Part shown: one piece after another, positions 27,477 through 36,658 of the stretch
Layout of the letters: each line of letters opens with the position of its first letter
How positions within the stretch are numbered: the first letter of the stretch is position 1
The notes under the pieces: model-generated
What the model saw: the letters and a program-made list of their open reading frames with translations, nothing else
What the model was told of the DNA's origin: nothing
Database searches by the model: none
Source: Pirellula sp.
GTDB taxonomy: Bacteria > Planctomycetota > Planctomycetia > Pirellulales > Pirellulaceae
DNA: 64,000 nucleotides
Reading direction: 5' to 3'
Assembly (NCBI GenBank): GCA_021300155.1
Contig: JAJTID010000001.1
Location: 1 to 64,000, forward strand
Program-made: the position numbers and the translations under genes

Positions 27477-28467
27477 GGTAATAGCTCCTGAAACCACGAA
27501 ATGAATGGAGGATCGGAGTGCTCGTATATCAGCATGGTCCGAGACCTCAAACCGCGTCATCCGCTCTGCAGCGCCGCAAAGAGATTCTCCCAAACAGGAA
27601 AATCGATCCGCAGCTAGAGTGGACGCGATTTGCGTCTCTCCCCTGCCTTAGCGAGGCAAGGGAACTATAGCACCTTTCTGAATGCGAACGTCTCTCCGAT
27701 AACAAATGGTAAATATTTACGAATAACTAAAATTTGCAGCATCCATTGCTCACGTCGAACTGCAACAGCGCCCCTGAAGCAGTCGCTACACTCCTCAAAC
27801 TCCCCGTTCATCCCCATTACCGTTGGACTCCAATCTGGAGACCACAACGAAACGGAATTTCGTGAGTGGAAACAAGCTCTCGCTCATTCTGCATTTGCGG
27901 AACACGACCGGTCTCATCCTTGATGCCATCACTTTCTTTCAACACAAAAGAGTCCTAGGGGATTTCACAGGTGCAACTAACTTCTGATCGGCGGTCGTGT
28001 TCTTTATGGATAGCCAGCCTAGAATGAAACAGGCTGGGAATTTATATGACGCGAACGATTCAGCAAGTGTTGAGGTGTGGCGGGTCCGGGTTACAAGAAC
28101 AATTCCTGCATGGACTGCTCTATAACCGACTTTGTGGTGTTGCTAGTAAGTATCCAATCCCACCGAGGGACTCGACTGACAGCACCACCATTCTAACTGG
28201 ATGAATGCCTCGGTCTAGCCACCAGTATCAGGAATATTTGCTAGGCTTTGGATGTTCAGCCTACAACAACTTTCTTGGAAGCGATCCTTCAAGCACGAAC
28301 TCCTGCCTACTGGTTTCAAATAGGTTCCTTGCTTCAAAGAAAACGCTGCCGTCGGGCGGAAAACCGAAGTCTATCGGTTCGCGTAGGGGTGGAGTAGCTT
28401 GAGGGGCAGGATAGAATCGATTCTGCTTCCGCCGTTCTTTTTCAAACCAAAAGCGTTTTTCCAGCCT
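27477..28467. other. Long non-coding stretch upstream of the sigma factor
   Basis: About 990 bp without a convincing gene. It contains an 11-bp perfect inverted repeat (27900-27910 with 27992-28002, GAACACGACCG) and a 7-bp hairpin (CCAGCCT/AGGCTGG, 28014-28037). I looked for tRNA, tmRNA, RNase P RNA and SRP RNA signatures and saw none. It may hold the sigma-factor leader, promoters, or a small RNA. Confidence 0.5.
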
Positions 28468-29010
28468 ATGAGCCAATTTCTATTGCCCTGTTTGTGTGGG
28501 GCGAAAATTCCCATCAACCGCAGTCAAGCGGGGATGACACTACCTTGCCCTCAATGCGGAACATCGGTAGAAGTGCCGACGATTCGTCATCTAAATAGCT
28601 TAGAACCCGCAGCATCTGGCAACACCGTTGCTCCGAAGCGTGCTTCTCGCGGGCCGAGCCTTGCATTGCGAGTGATTGCCGGCATTCTTTTGCTGCTAAG
28701 TATCGGTTTCTTGAGCTACGGCGGAATTATGGCCTACGAACGTTGGACATTTCCCGTCAACCTTAACATGACCGAAGAAGACTACGTCAAAGATATGTCG
28801 GTCGGGCTGGACGAACTTTCTCCAGCTAGCACCTGGGACACTTGGAATAACCTAGCCGACAACGGTCTGATGAATATAGAAACACCAAACTACTTTCGTT
28901 ACAAGCGAAGTTTCGAAGCCGCAGCGCCCAAAATGTACACATGCCTAGGGATCGGCTTTGCTAGCTTTTTCGGGTTTGTGATTAGCTTCTTTTTGTCAAG
29001 GAACCGGTAA
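28468..29010 (+). CDS. Membrane protein with N-terminal zinc-ribbon, function unknown
   Basis: The 180-residue product starts MSQFLLPCLCGAKIPINRSQ and continues to CPQCGTSVEVP, so four cysteines (CxC and CxxC) form a zinc ribbon like those at the start of many planctomycete proteins. A linker leads to a transmembrane helix (about 68-90), a periplasmic or outer segment of about 65 residues, and a second helix near the C-terminus (ALGIGFASFFGFVISFFLS region). No catalytic motif is visible. The ATG at 28468 is chosen because the ribbon follows directly; the upstream frame looks non-coding. Confidence 0.75.
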   Translation: MSQFLLPCLCGAKIPINRSQAGMTLPCPQCGTSVEVPTIRHLNSLEPAASGNTVAPKRASRGPSLALRVIAGILLLLSIGFLSYGGIMAYERWTFPVNLNMTEEDYVKDMSVGLDELSPASTWDTWNNLADNGLMNIETPNYFRYKRSFEAAAPKMYTCLGIGFASFFGFVISFFLSRNR

Positions 29011-29070
29011 TAGCAATCTGCTGAAGATCGCGATGCTCTTTCAATTCCAACGCACTAATCGCGATTCGTG

Positions 29071-30123
29071 CTACTCGCGGTTTCCCATCAGCAGACTACC
29101 GAAACCTCCGAGGACGGATCCTTCTTCTGCATGCTTGCTTCCCCCACCCGCAGCGGCAACAATACTGGAAGCAAGTCGAGAGAACGGGAGGCTTTGAAGC
29201 CATACCGGCCCGGGGCCAGTCACCGTGGCCATGAACAATCCTTCGCCTCCGAACAACGTGTTCTTGAATCCGCCGACGAATTGGATGTCATACTGAACGG
29301 TTGGCCCGAGAGCCATCAAACAGCCGGTGTCCAATCTCAGCTGTTCACCTGGAGCCAATTCACGGTACACCATCGCGCCACCCGCATGAATGAGGGCAAT
29401 TCCGTCGCCCCGAAGTCTCTGCATGATGAAGCCCTCTCCACCAAATAGCCCCACTCCGATTTTCTTTTGAAAAGCAATCGATACTTGAATGCCTTTAGCA
29501 CCGCACAAGAATGCGCCTTTTTGGCAAATCAACTCTCCACCCATCTGATCCAAATGCATTGGTGTAATCCGACCGATCGTTGGTGCCGCAAATGCAATCT
29601 GTGCACGTCTCGAACCGCTGTTGGTAAAGGTTGTCATGAATAGCGACTCCCCCGTGAGGACTCGTTTGCCTGCGGAAACAACCTTGTTCCAAAATCCACC
29701 ACTGCTGGATGGATCACCAAAGACCGTTTGCATCTCGATACCTGACGTCATAAACATCATGGCTCCAGACTCGGCAATCACAGTCTCACCGGGATCTAGG
29801 GTAATCTCGACGAACTGGGAATCGTCTCCGTGAATCACGTAATCAATCTGATCGGACATGCCCTGTTTGCCGGCCGGGGATTGGTAAGACCGAGCAGGTA
29901 CTGCCGCCGAGAAACCTCCCGCGTTCGCTGCTACGGAATGCGGAGTTGGATTCGCATGAGGCTGCGATCTCGGCGCAGGTGTTGAAACAAACTCAGGAGG
30001 CGTAGCTGGTTGAGTTGCTGCCTCAAAGACTTGGGAGCAATCCTGACATCGAACTGATTTGCCCAGGTGCTCTGGAGCCAACCGGTATACTTTGGAGCAA
30101 TTCGGGCAATATATAGTCAACAT
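29071..30123 (-). CDS. AIM24/TIGR00266 family protein with MJ0042-type zinc ribbon
   Basis: The 350-residue product has an N-terminal zinc ribbon (MLTIYCPNCSKVYRL then VRCQDCSQVF), a proline-rich linker to about residue 85, and a C-terminal AIM24 domain with DPGETVIAESGAMMFMTSGI, GGFWNKVVSAGKRVLTGESL and GVGLFGGEGFIMQRL. AIM24-type proteins are beta-rich, trimeric in known structures, and their role is unclear (mitochondrial AIM24 helps organise the inner membrane). AGGAAAG precedes the ATG. It appears to be transcribed alone. Confidence 0.9.
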   Translation of the reverse strand: MLTIYCPNCSKVYRLAPEHLGKSVRCQDCSQVFEAATQPATPPEFVSTPAPRSQPHANPTPHSVAANAGGFSAAVPARSYQSPAGKQGMSDQIDYVIHGDDSQFVEITLDPGETVIAESGAMMFMTSGIEMQTVFGDPSSSGGFWNKVVSAGKRVLTGESLFMTTFTNSGSRRAQIAFAAPTIGRITPMHLDQMGGELICQKGAFLCGAKGIQVSIAFQKKIGVGLFGGEGFIMQRLRGDGIALIHAGGAMVYRELAPGEQLRLDTGCLMALGPTVQYDIQFVGGFKNTLFGGEGLFMATVTGPGPVWLQSLPFSRLASSIVAAAGGGSKHAEEGSVLGGFGSLLMGNRE

Positions 30124-30397
30124 TTTTTCGCTTTCCTAGTGCTGAATGAAAGGCAAGATGGGGTTGATTCGTGTGTTTCGTGTGTTTCGTCGCTTCGAAG
30201 GAATTCTTGTTGTTCGTTCCCGAAAAACTATCTTTCGATGTCGATCGATCTATTTCGATCGCGACGCTGGGGACATGATAACATTTCCCCAGCACATTCA
30301 TTTCAACCTTCAGCACAAATGCGCGAACTCAAGAGAGTCCATCGCGCATCCTAGAAGCGTCCGATTCTCAAGCATCGGCTCAATGGAAGCAGGTTTC

Positions 30398-30820
30398 TTA
30401 TTTCAAATCAAATTTGAAGTCGTTCTTCGATGAGTTCTTGTCAACTGTGGCGGTAAAACCCGATTTCGCATCATCTGCGTACTTTAGCGGAATAGGTGAC
30501 TTCTCTGGTTTAACTCCACCTGCAAATCCTGGCATATCTGGAACAATCTCGGAATCATGCTTGAATGCAACTCTGTATTTTCCTGGAATGGCCCCATCGT
30601 TAGGGTCGATTGTCTGCAGTACGAATTTGCCGTTTTCGTCTGATGTACCCTGCGCAATATTCCCCTCCTTATCTTCGGGCACAAACATTACGTTGATTCT
30701 TCCAATTGGCTTCTCCTTGTAAGTGACAATTCCGGTAACAGGGACTGCTCCATGATCTTCACTACAACCAAGGAACGCAAACATCAATCCAACCAAGACG
30801 TAACATCGTTTGAAAGTCAA
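30398..30820 (-). CDS. Small lipoprotein with carboxypeptidase-regulatory-like fold, DUF1559 partner
   Basis: The 140-residue product has a lipoprotein signal with lipobox FAFLGC, followed by GAVPVTGIVTYKEKPIGRIN and GTSDENGKFVL, the pattern of a small transthyretin-like beta sandwich. Such lipoproteins commonly follow DUF1559 genes in planctomycetes, as here. I chose TTG at 30820 since a perfect AGGAGG lies six bases upstream; a longer TTG frame from 30847 would contain that ribosome site. The function is unknown, presumably at the cell surface or periplasm. Confidence 0.82.
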   Translation of the reverse strand: MTFKRCYVLVGLMFAFLGCSEDHGAVPVTGIVTYKEKPIGRINVMFVPEDKEGNIAQGTSDENGKFVLQTIDPNDGAIPGKYRVAFKHDSEIVPDMPGFAGGVKPEKSPIPLKYADDAKSGFTATVDKNSSKNDFKFDLK

Positions 30821-30890
30821 GGGAACCCTCCTAAAGAAGTGTGTCAAAATTCACGTTATCGATGCTAAAACCCACGTTTATCAAGCCAAC

Positions 30891-30916
30891 GATGCCTAGA
30901 GTAACCTCTAGGCATC
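30891..30916. promoter_or_regulatory. Perfect hairpin between DUF1559 gene and its lipoprotein partner
   Basis: GATGCCTAGAG and CTCTAGGCATC form a perfect 11-bp stem with the loop TAAC. On the minus strand, along which both genes are transcribed, no T run follows, so it is not a standard terminator for DUF1559. It could stabilise the upstream mRNA or partly block read-through to the lipoprotein gene. Confidence 0.7.
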
Positions 30917-30949
30917 TTTGTAATTATCGAATCCGCACGGAATGAATTT

Positions 30950-31984
30950 CTATTCACCCAAAGAAACCACTTCGCCACTGCTTATAGAGGCGGAGCCGCG
31001 ATAGACTTCGGTATCAACACCATCGCTTACAAATCGAACGCTGCCGTCACCCAGTCCAAAATTCCCACCGCCAGTATGCCGACTGTTGAAACTATAGTTG
31101 TTCCCCCAATCGCAATCCGCTAATCGAGCGAAATTACCAGCAGGTAATCCGCATGTGTTATACGGTGGTCTTCGACGCAAAGCAAAGTTTAGTGGAATGG
31201 CGGTGGTTGCAGTTGCTGCATTTGGGTTATACCACCAAGTCCATTGACTAAGAATTGGCAATGCCTCACCAATGAAAAAGGTATTGGACGTGCCATCCGT
31301 TACATCTCGCATACGAGTGATAGGGTTCGTATTCTCCTGGTTCGAACTCAGAACACCGTTGCCAGCATTCAACCCATCTGCGTTGCCACCATTCCGTCCT
31401 CCTAAGGTGTTTGGGTGATTATAAATACCGTAGGCCCAGTTTCTGCCTGCACATGCTTTGTAATTTGTAACAGCAAATACATCGAGGCCCGGAGGGTTAT
31501 CCGATCTTCGGTTCATTCTTCCATTGTCATGCTGACCATCTGACGGGCAAAGAAAAGTTGGGATTGGGGTTTGTGCAACATCCCGGTTCCTCTGAATGTT
31601 CGCTGTTGGTCCTGCAATTCCTCCAGTCAATCGAAGCCCAACCGAAAAATCTATTTGATTGAACAAGTTGTTCTGCTCAATGTACGGTAGCACCATTTGC
31701 AACCAACTCTTGCCAGTGTCCGAAATCGCCGGACCACCAGCACCAAGGCCTGGACGGGAACGCCATGCGAAGTTGAGCGGGAAGTTTCGGAACGTATTCT
31801 CATAGTTATGAAAAGCCAAACCAAGCTGTTTCACATTGTTCGAGCACTGCATTCGCCGAGCCGCCTCGCGAGCGGCTTGGACTGCAGGTAGAAGCAGACC
31901 GACGAGAATCCCGATAATTGCAATCACCACAAGAAGTTCGACCAGCGTAAAAGCGGGTCGATGCCAAAACCGTTTGCGAACCAT
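30950..31984 (-). CDS. DUF1559 family prepilin-like protein
   Basis: The 344-residue product has a type IV pilin-like N-terminus: a short basic leader, then AFTLVELLVVIAIIGILVGL with the Glu at the +5 position, followed by LLPAVQAAREAARRMQC. The C-terminal domain carries the family end motif NSRHTGGGNFGLGDGSVRFVSDGVD. These proteins are greatly expanded in planctomycetes and should be processed by a prepilin peptidase and placed in the envelope as pseudopilins; their exact role is unknown. The ATG at 31984 has GGAGAT upstream and gives a normal leader; an upstream GTG is less likely. Confidence 0.93.
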   Translation of the reverse strand: MVRKRFWHRPAFTLVELLVVIAIIGILVGLLLPAVQAAREAARRMQCSNNVKQLGLAFHNYENTFRNFPLNFAWRSRPGLGAGGPAISDTGKSWLQMVLPYIEQNNLFNQIDFSVGLRLTGGIAGPTANIQRNRDVAQTPIPTFLCPSDGQHDNGRMNRRSDNPPGLDVFAVTNYKACAGRNWAYGIYNHPNTLGGRNGGNADGLNAGNGVLSSNQENTNPITRMRDVTDGTSNTFFIGEALPILSQWTWWYNPNAATATTAIPLNFALRRRPPYNTCGLPAGNFARLADCDWGNNYSFNSRHTGGGNFGLGDGSVRFVSDGVDTEVYRGSASISSGEVVSLGE

Positions 31985-32266
31985 GATAAATCTCCATCCT
32001 GTAAAAAGAATCGCATGAAACAAACGAACCACCCAAGCCGACAGTTCGAGCCTTAAGGGGATTCGATCAGGCCTTATGTCGACTCAATGTAGAGGATCTG
32101 ACTCGCAAGAGTCAAGAAAAATTCATAAGATTCTTGAAATATGCTCCAACTAGTCGATCGTAAGGAGCGTTCCGAACAAAGGTCGCTTCGTAGATATACT
32201 CGCCCAACAATCTGCTAAGATTGACCCACGATCCGAAGATTTGCCTTTTTTCACGAGAGCTTACAA

Positions 32267-33340
32267 ATGGTCAACATACGTCTTTTCGCGATAGTTTTCT
32301 GCGTGTTCCTAGGTTGCACAAAGACCGCAACAAAGAGTCCTGTCGTGGACAAATCCAATACTCCTTTCGCTACGATAGAAGGCAACGTCGCTCTCGACTT
32401 TAGTCCAGATGGCAAATGGCTCGCTGTCGGGGCTGAACTGATTGACACTAGCACTTGGAAAGTGACTGCGATGCTCGAAGAGAGGGTTTCAGACAAAAAC
32501 CCAAAAAGCAAGAATCACTGGGGATATACAGCTGCAGCTTTTTCTCCCGATTCCAAAAAGTTAGCCATTGGCGATCAGGATGGAACGTTGCGAATCCTAG
32601 ATGTTCCGTCCATGAAAATGACTCACGAAGTTTTGGCTCATGGAGCTCGGTTGACAGGCATCGGTTTCGCAATGGATAACGAGACTATCGTAACGACCAG
32701 TATCGATGACATTGTTCGCATTCGCATCTGGAATTATCAGACTGGTAAAGAACTGCTCCGCAGCGATAGCTTAGACAAGACTCCCAGGGAACAGGACGGG
32801 CTGGTTGTGGATATTGTAAACGGGGTCGATGTCTTCGCACTTAGCCCGAATCGTGAGTTGTTCGCAGTGGCAGATGTGCAGAGCAAAATCGTCATCGGTA
32901 GTCTGAAGGATGGCAAGATCCTCCAAGAATTCAAAGGACCACATGGTGATCAAGTCGAGATGGATTCCCTAGCTTTCTCTGCTGATTCGAGCAAGCTTCT
33001 AATAGGCGTAACTCCCAAAGTTTATGTTTACAATTTGAAAGGAGAACCAACCTCCGTCGAAATTCAAACAAAAGCGGATTCAACAGCTATCTACACAAAA
33101 ACGGTCAACGAGGCTGGATTGCTTGCTCTCTATTACATCGATGCAAAGTCAACGATGCCGGTAATCGACTTTTATGACCAATCGCAGAACAAGTCACTGG
33201 GGACTTTTTTCCCTCATCAATCACGCAGCACATATTGGGCTGTTTCTCACGACGGCAAGTTCATAGCCACCACCGGGCGAGGAGGCCCGGTTCGAATATG
33301 GAATGTGGAAGAAAGCATGCGCGATCTTCTTCCATTGTAA
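32267..33340 (+). CDS. WD40-type beta-propeller lipoprotein
   Basis: The 357-residue protein has a lipoprotein signal (CVFLGC, Cys near residue 17) and then repeated propeller blades: ALDFSPDGKWLAVGAELIDT, AAFSPDSKKLAIGDQDGTLR followed by ILDVP, TSIDDIVRIRIWNYQTGKEL, FALSPNRELFAVADVQSKIV, and a last blade YWAVSHDGKFIATTGRGGPV ending in RIWNVEES. Such propellers are protein interaction platforms; no enzyme motif is visible. It is a single gene, ending close to the inverted repeat that precedes the convergent ferredoxin gene. Confidence 0.85.
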   Translation: MVNIRLFAIVFCVFLGCTKTATKSPVVDKSNTPFATIEGNVALDFSPDGKWLAVGAELIDTSTWKVTAMLEERVSDKNPKSKNHWGYTAAAFSPDSKKLAIGDQDGTLRILDVPSMKMTHEVLAHGARLTGIGFAMDNETIVTTSIDDIVRIRIWNYQTGKELLRSDSLDKTPREQDGLVVDIVNGVDVFALSPNRELFAVADVQSKIVIGSLKDGKILQEFKGPHGDQVEMDSLAFSADSSKLLIGVTPKVYVYNLKGEPTSVEIQTKADSTAIYTKTVNEAGLLALYYIDAKSTMPVIDFYDQSQNKSLGTFFPHQSRSTYWAVSHDGKFIATTGRGGPVRIWNVEESMRDLLPL

Positions 33341-33358
33341 ATTCGGCAGTATTCAACG

Positions 33359-33416
33359 TAAGCACTGATGCTGTTGAAAGAAGAAAGGCTCGAATCAACG
33401 TTCGAGTCAGTGCTTA
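33359..33416. terminator. Nested inverted repeat between convergent genes
   Basis: TAAGCACTGA (33359-33368) pairs with TCAGTGCTTA (33407-33416), and inside it CTCGAA (33389-33394) pairs with TTCGAG (33401-33406). The outer right arm contains the stop codon of the minus-strand ferredoxin gene. Position between two convergent genes suggests a bidirectional transcript end, though there is no long T run. Confidence 0.5.
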
Positions 33417-33785
33417 TGTCGGACTCGTCAGAGAATTCGAGGCAAAGATCCATTCGGGAATGGCTTCTCCCTTCACAATCTGCCGTTCGACAAACTCAGG
33501 AATCTTCTCGGCAGTCATCTCGGCGTACCAGTGCCCCTCGGGATAAACCACAAGTATCGGACCGTCGGAGCAAACACGAAGACAACCAACCTTGGTCCGA
33601 TAACAACTCGCGTCGCTATCGCTCAAGGATAGATTCCTATCCTTGAGCTCTTTCTTGAGAGCTTCCCATGCGACTTCACCCACATCTCTAGAACAGCAGC
33701 TCTCTCCAATGCAAAGAAAAACGTGTCGTTTCGATTGTTCTATGAACAGTTTCTTCGCGGTCGATTGAAGTTTTGCTTTGTCCAT
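33414..33785 (-). CDS. Thioredoxin-like [2Fe-2S] ferredoxin
   Basis: The 123-residue protein matches the thioredoxin-like ferredoxin family: HVFLCIGESCCSRDVGEVAW supplies the first two cluster cysteines, and KVGCLRVCSDGPILVVYPEG supplies the second pair, followed by WYAEMTAEKIPEFVE. It is a small soluble electron carrier; the partner is not evident. The start is the ATG at 33785; an upstream TTG two codons earlier is also possible. It is the second gene after the TPR membrane protein, 18 bp downstream of it. Confidence 0.9.
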   Translation of the reverse strand: MDKAKLQSTAKKLFIEQSKRHVFLCIGESCCSRDVGEVAWEALKKELKDRNLSLSDSDASCYRTKVGCLRVCSDGPILVVYPEGHWYAEMTAEKIPEFVERQIVKGEAIPEWIFASNSLTSPT

Positions 33786-33803
33786 AACCAAACTTGCTTG
33801 CAG

Positions 33804-34673
33804 TTACTTAGGCACTTCTGGTGTTGTGGCTGCAGGAAGGTCCTTCGCTGGGGTTTCCGTGCCGGCAGGCGTGAGTTCCAAAGGTTTCACTTCATCCAGC
33901 TTCGTTTCTGCTGGCGCTGCCGTCGTTGGTGTATCGGCGGAGTTGTTGGCGGGAGGTGTTGCTGATTCTGGTTGTGATGGTGCCGATGGCATACCTGGAA
34001 GATCGAAGACCGGTGCCCCCGGAACTGACGGTACACCACCAGACATTGGGGGAATCGCTGGAGCAGTTGTTCGATTCGTCTTGTACCAAGCAAAGAATTC
34101 TTCTGCTTCAGAGGAATCTAGCCAAGTCGCTCGTTTCGATGCTTCCGCTTGAAATTCAGTGTCGACATTCGTGAGTTTGGTGATCTTTCGATAGCTAGCG
34201 GCCGCCTCTTCTTTCTTCCCAAGTCCTTCATAAGCTTGAGCGAGGCCAAAATTCGACCTTGCCAACAGAAAACCCTCGGAAGCGGATGTGACTACTTTTT
34301 CATATTCAGCAACTGCTTTCTCGTAGTGTTTGTCAGCAACATCACGATTGGTGTTGACCGACTGAACCCCTTGCGCCAGATGCGAGTCCCCAGCGGCCAT
34401 CCTCGCCCAAAGACCGGCGGGCGTGTTCGGGAAGTCCTCGGCAATGCTCTCCAAATCGGAAGCCTCAGTATCGCTGAAATAGAGTGCCGACCAACCTTTT
34501 GCACTGATCGAGTCCGACCACGTTTTATAAATGCCGGAGGCTAGCAGCAAAACCGTGCCAACAACGACGACGCCGATGATCAGCGGAAGCTTCTGCTTGA
34601 CCTTTATTAAAAACCCCTCGATTTTGTCTGCGAGGAGGTTGGATTCTTGAATTTCTTTTAGTTCGCTCTTCAT
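33804..34673 (-). CDS. Membrane-anchored tetratricopeptide protein
   Basis: The 289-residue protein has one transmembrane helix (about 30-48, LPLIIGVVVVGTVLLLASGI) after a short cytoplasmic segment, then TPR-like helices (about 60-190: SALYFSDTEASDLESIAEDF, ARSNFGLAQAYEGLGKKEEA), and a long Pro/Ala/Thr-rich tail. The layout resembles YfgM-type periplasmic chaperone-linked proteins, which have one N-terminal helix and TPRs. It probably holds other envelope proteins together. It is in one unit with the ferredoxin gene downstream. Confidence 0.82.
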   Translation of the reverse strand: MKSELKEIQESNLLADKIEGFLIKVKQKLPLIIGVVVVGTVLLLASGIYKTWSDSISAKGWSALYFSDTEASDLESIAEDFPNTPAGLWARMAAGDSHLAQGVQSVNTNRDVADKHYEKAVAEYEKVVTSASEGFLLARSNFGLAQAYEGLGKKEEAAASYRKITKLTNVDTEFQAEASKRATWLDSSEAEEFFAWYKTNRTTAPAIPPMSGGVPSVPGAPVFDLPGMPSAPSQPESATPPANNSADTPTTAAPAETKLDEVKPLELTPAGTETPAKDLPAATTPEVPK

Positions 34674-34866
34674 GGCTACTTTTCGGGCGTTATTCTTAAC
34701 GGCTTGGGGAATAAACGGGCTGAAAGTATAGAAGTACTAGCCATATTCCTCAAGGCAGCCTCTGCCCCGTTTCCCGCGTTCAATACAGCCTTTCCCGATT
34801 ATTTTCGGATTTGTCCTGAGAATGCGGACCGGGGTTCCCTGACGATTTCGAAAGGAACATACTTGC

Positions 34867-35742
34867 ATGGACCCGGCTTCGACAAAACGAATTGTTAGCG
34901 GCATCCAAACCAATGTCACCTTTGCTGATACTGCGGCGAATTTGAAGCGAATGCTGGATTGGTTAGCCAAGCCCGAGCTGAAAGATAGTGATCTCATCGT
35001 TTTTCCCGAGTGCATGCTTTCCGGGTATTGTTTTGCAACCTTAGAGGAAGCGGTAAAGCACGCACAGCGATTGGATGGAGAAGCGGTCCTGGCAATTGCT
35101 GATTGGTGCCATCGAAATGGCAAATACGTTGCTTTTGGGATGCTGGAGCTGGATGGAGCGGGTGGAGTTTACAACAGTTGCCCTCTGATCGGGCCCGATG
35201 GGTTAATCGATTGCTATCGCAAAATCCATTTGCCTTGTCTCGGTGTGGATCGGTTCACGACACAGGGGACGGGCAACTATTGTGCTATGGATGCTGGAGG
35301 TATGAAGGTCGGGATTCACATCTGTTACGATGCTTCCTTTCCCGAATCCTCTCGCTGTTTAGCATTAGAGGGAGCGGATTTGCTTATTTTGCCGACCAAC
35401 TGGCCGCCTGGAGCCGATACGTTCGCAAAGTATTTACCCAATGCGCGTGCTTTAGAAAACAACGTTTATTTCATGAGCGTCAATCGCGTAGGAACGGAAC
35501 GCGGTTTCCGATTCATCGGCAATTCTCGTATTTGCGACCCAAATGGCCATCCTCTAGCTGATGCATCACATGAAATGGAATGCATCATGACAGCCGAGAT
35601 CGATCTCGCAAAAGCTCGCAACAAACGACTCGTGCGAGTTCCACGCGAACACGTGATCGATCGATGGGCGGACCGCAGGCCTGATTATTATGGACCTGTC
35701 GTTCGCGCTCATTCCTTGCAACGCGACATCGAGAGCCAATAG
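34867..35742 (+). CDS. Carbon-nitrogen hydrolase (nitrilase superfamily)
   Basis: The 291-residue enzyme carries the nitrilase triad: Glu48 in IVFPECMLSGY, Lys119 in YRKIHLP and Cys153 in GIHICYDASFPE. The family hydrolyses amides, such as omega-amides or carbamoyl groups. The conserved late segment ALENNVYFMSVNRVGTERGF followed by IGNSRICDPNG is also present. It is cytoplasmic. It precedes the SDR gene by 26 bp on the same strand, so the two probably form an operon. The substrate is not identifiable from the sequence. Confidence 0.92.
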   Translation: MDPASTKRIVSGIQTNVTFADTAANLKRMLDWLAKPELKDSDLIVFPECMLSGYCFATLEEAVKHAQRLDGEAVLAIADWCHRNGKYVAFGMLELDGAGGVYNSCPLIGPDGLIDCYRKIHLPCLGVDRFTTQGTGNYCAMDAGGMKVGIHICYDASFPESSRCLALEGADLLILPTNWPPGADTFAKYLPNARALENNVYFMSVNRVGTERGFRFIGNSRICDPNGHPLADASHEMECIMTAEIDLAKARNKRLVRVPREHVIDRWADRRPDYYGPVVRAHSLQRDIESQ

Positions 35743-35768
35743 CAAACCATCGAGAGAAATGCAATTCT

Positions 35769-36596
35769 GTGAGCAAGTTGTCGTTGTCTGGAAAACAGGT
35801 TGTGGTTGCAGGTGGTTCTAGTGGACTGGGATTGCATCTAGCGAACGAAGCGGCAGCGCGCGGCGCTGCTGTCACGATCCTTGGGCGCGATCCAGCGAAA
35901 CTGGAATTGGCCGCCTCTCAGATATCCAGCCATTCACCTTTTCCCACTGCAACACGCACCATACGCGTCGACGTCATGCAGTTAAAGGACAACGAGAAAG
36001 TTCAATCATGGCTCCGCGACAACAAAGTTGACTTCCTTATCAACTGTATTGGGCGATCAGATCGAGGCACGTTGGAGAGCGTTGGAGTTACTGAATTCGA
36101 GACTCTCTTTCAGGAAAACGTACTTGCGACGGTCAGTGCCATCCAGTGCTTTCTTCCAGCTTTAGAAAAGGCTGGGGGCTGCGTCGTCAACATCGGTTCA
36201 TTGGCTGGGTTGATTGCAACACCGAACATGGGAGCCTACTGCGTGACCAAATTTGCATTGACGGCACTTTCACGGCAATGGCGTTTGGAGCTAGCCTCGC
36301 GCGGTGTCCATGTGATGCTGGTTTCACCTGGCCCCATAGAACGAGCCGATAGCAATAGCCGTTACGATGAGCTAGCCAAATTACGAGGATTGCAGTCGCC
36401 CAGCGCCATTGCCCCAGGTGGAGGTGCCAAGTTATCCTTGTTGGATCCAGTGAAGCTCGCGAAGAGCATCTTGGATCATGCAGAGAAACGAACGCCCGAG
36501 TTGGTCGTTCCCTCCAAAGCGAGGTGGCTTGCTGCTATCGTTCCTCTTTCCTCGTGGTTGTCGGATAGAATCTTGAACAAGTTTTTGAAAAAGTGA
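35769..36596 (+). CDS. Short-chain dehydrogenase/reductase (3-dehydrosphinganine reductase-like)
   Basis: The 275-residue enzyme has a Rossmann dinucleotide motif AGGSSGLG (residues 14-21), the catalytic Ser144 in NIGSLAG and the Tyr157-x3-Lys161 pair (YCVTK). After the core it has a C-terminal hydrophobic/basic segment (LAAIVPLSSWLSDRILNKFL) that could touch the membrane, as in SDRs that reduce lipid ketones; the similarity to 3-ketosphinganine reductases is a guess. The start codon is GTG. It follows the nitrilase-family gene and ends 62 bp from the stop of the convergent hydrolase gene. Confidence 0.88.
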   Translation: MSKLSLSGKQVVVAGGSSGLGLHLANEAAARGAAVTILGRDPAKLELAASQISSHSPFPTATRTIRVDVMQLKDNEKVQSWLRDNKVDFLINCIGRSDRGTLESVGVTEFETLFQENVLATVSAIQCFLPALEKAGGCVVNIGSLAGLIATPNMGAYCVTKFALTALSRQWRLELASRGVHVMLVSPGPIERADSNSRYDELAKLRGLQSPSAIAPGGGAKLSLLDPVKLAKSILDHAEKRTPELVVPSKARWLAAIVPLSSWLSDRILNKFLKK

Positions 36597-36658
36597 GATC
36601 CCTCCACAAATGCTCTTGCGCCATCGAGTCTATTCGCAAGCTCGCTTTTGTCGAGACT

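Noticed and set aside
27661-28040. Possible tRNA, tmRNA, SRP or RNase P RNA in the gap
   Set aside because: No T-loop, anticodon arm or other family signature could be found by reading either strand.
28261-28476. 71-codon minus-strand frame rich in charged residues
   Set aside because: It overlaps the start of the zinc-ribbon gene, lacks a ribosome site and ends in an intergenic region.
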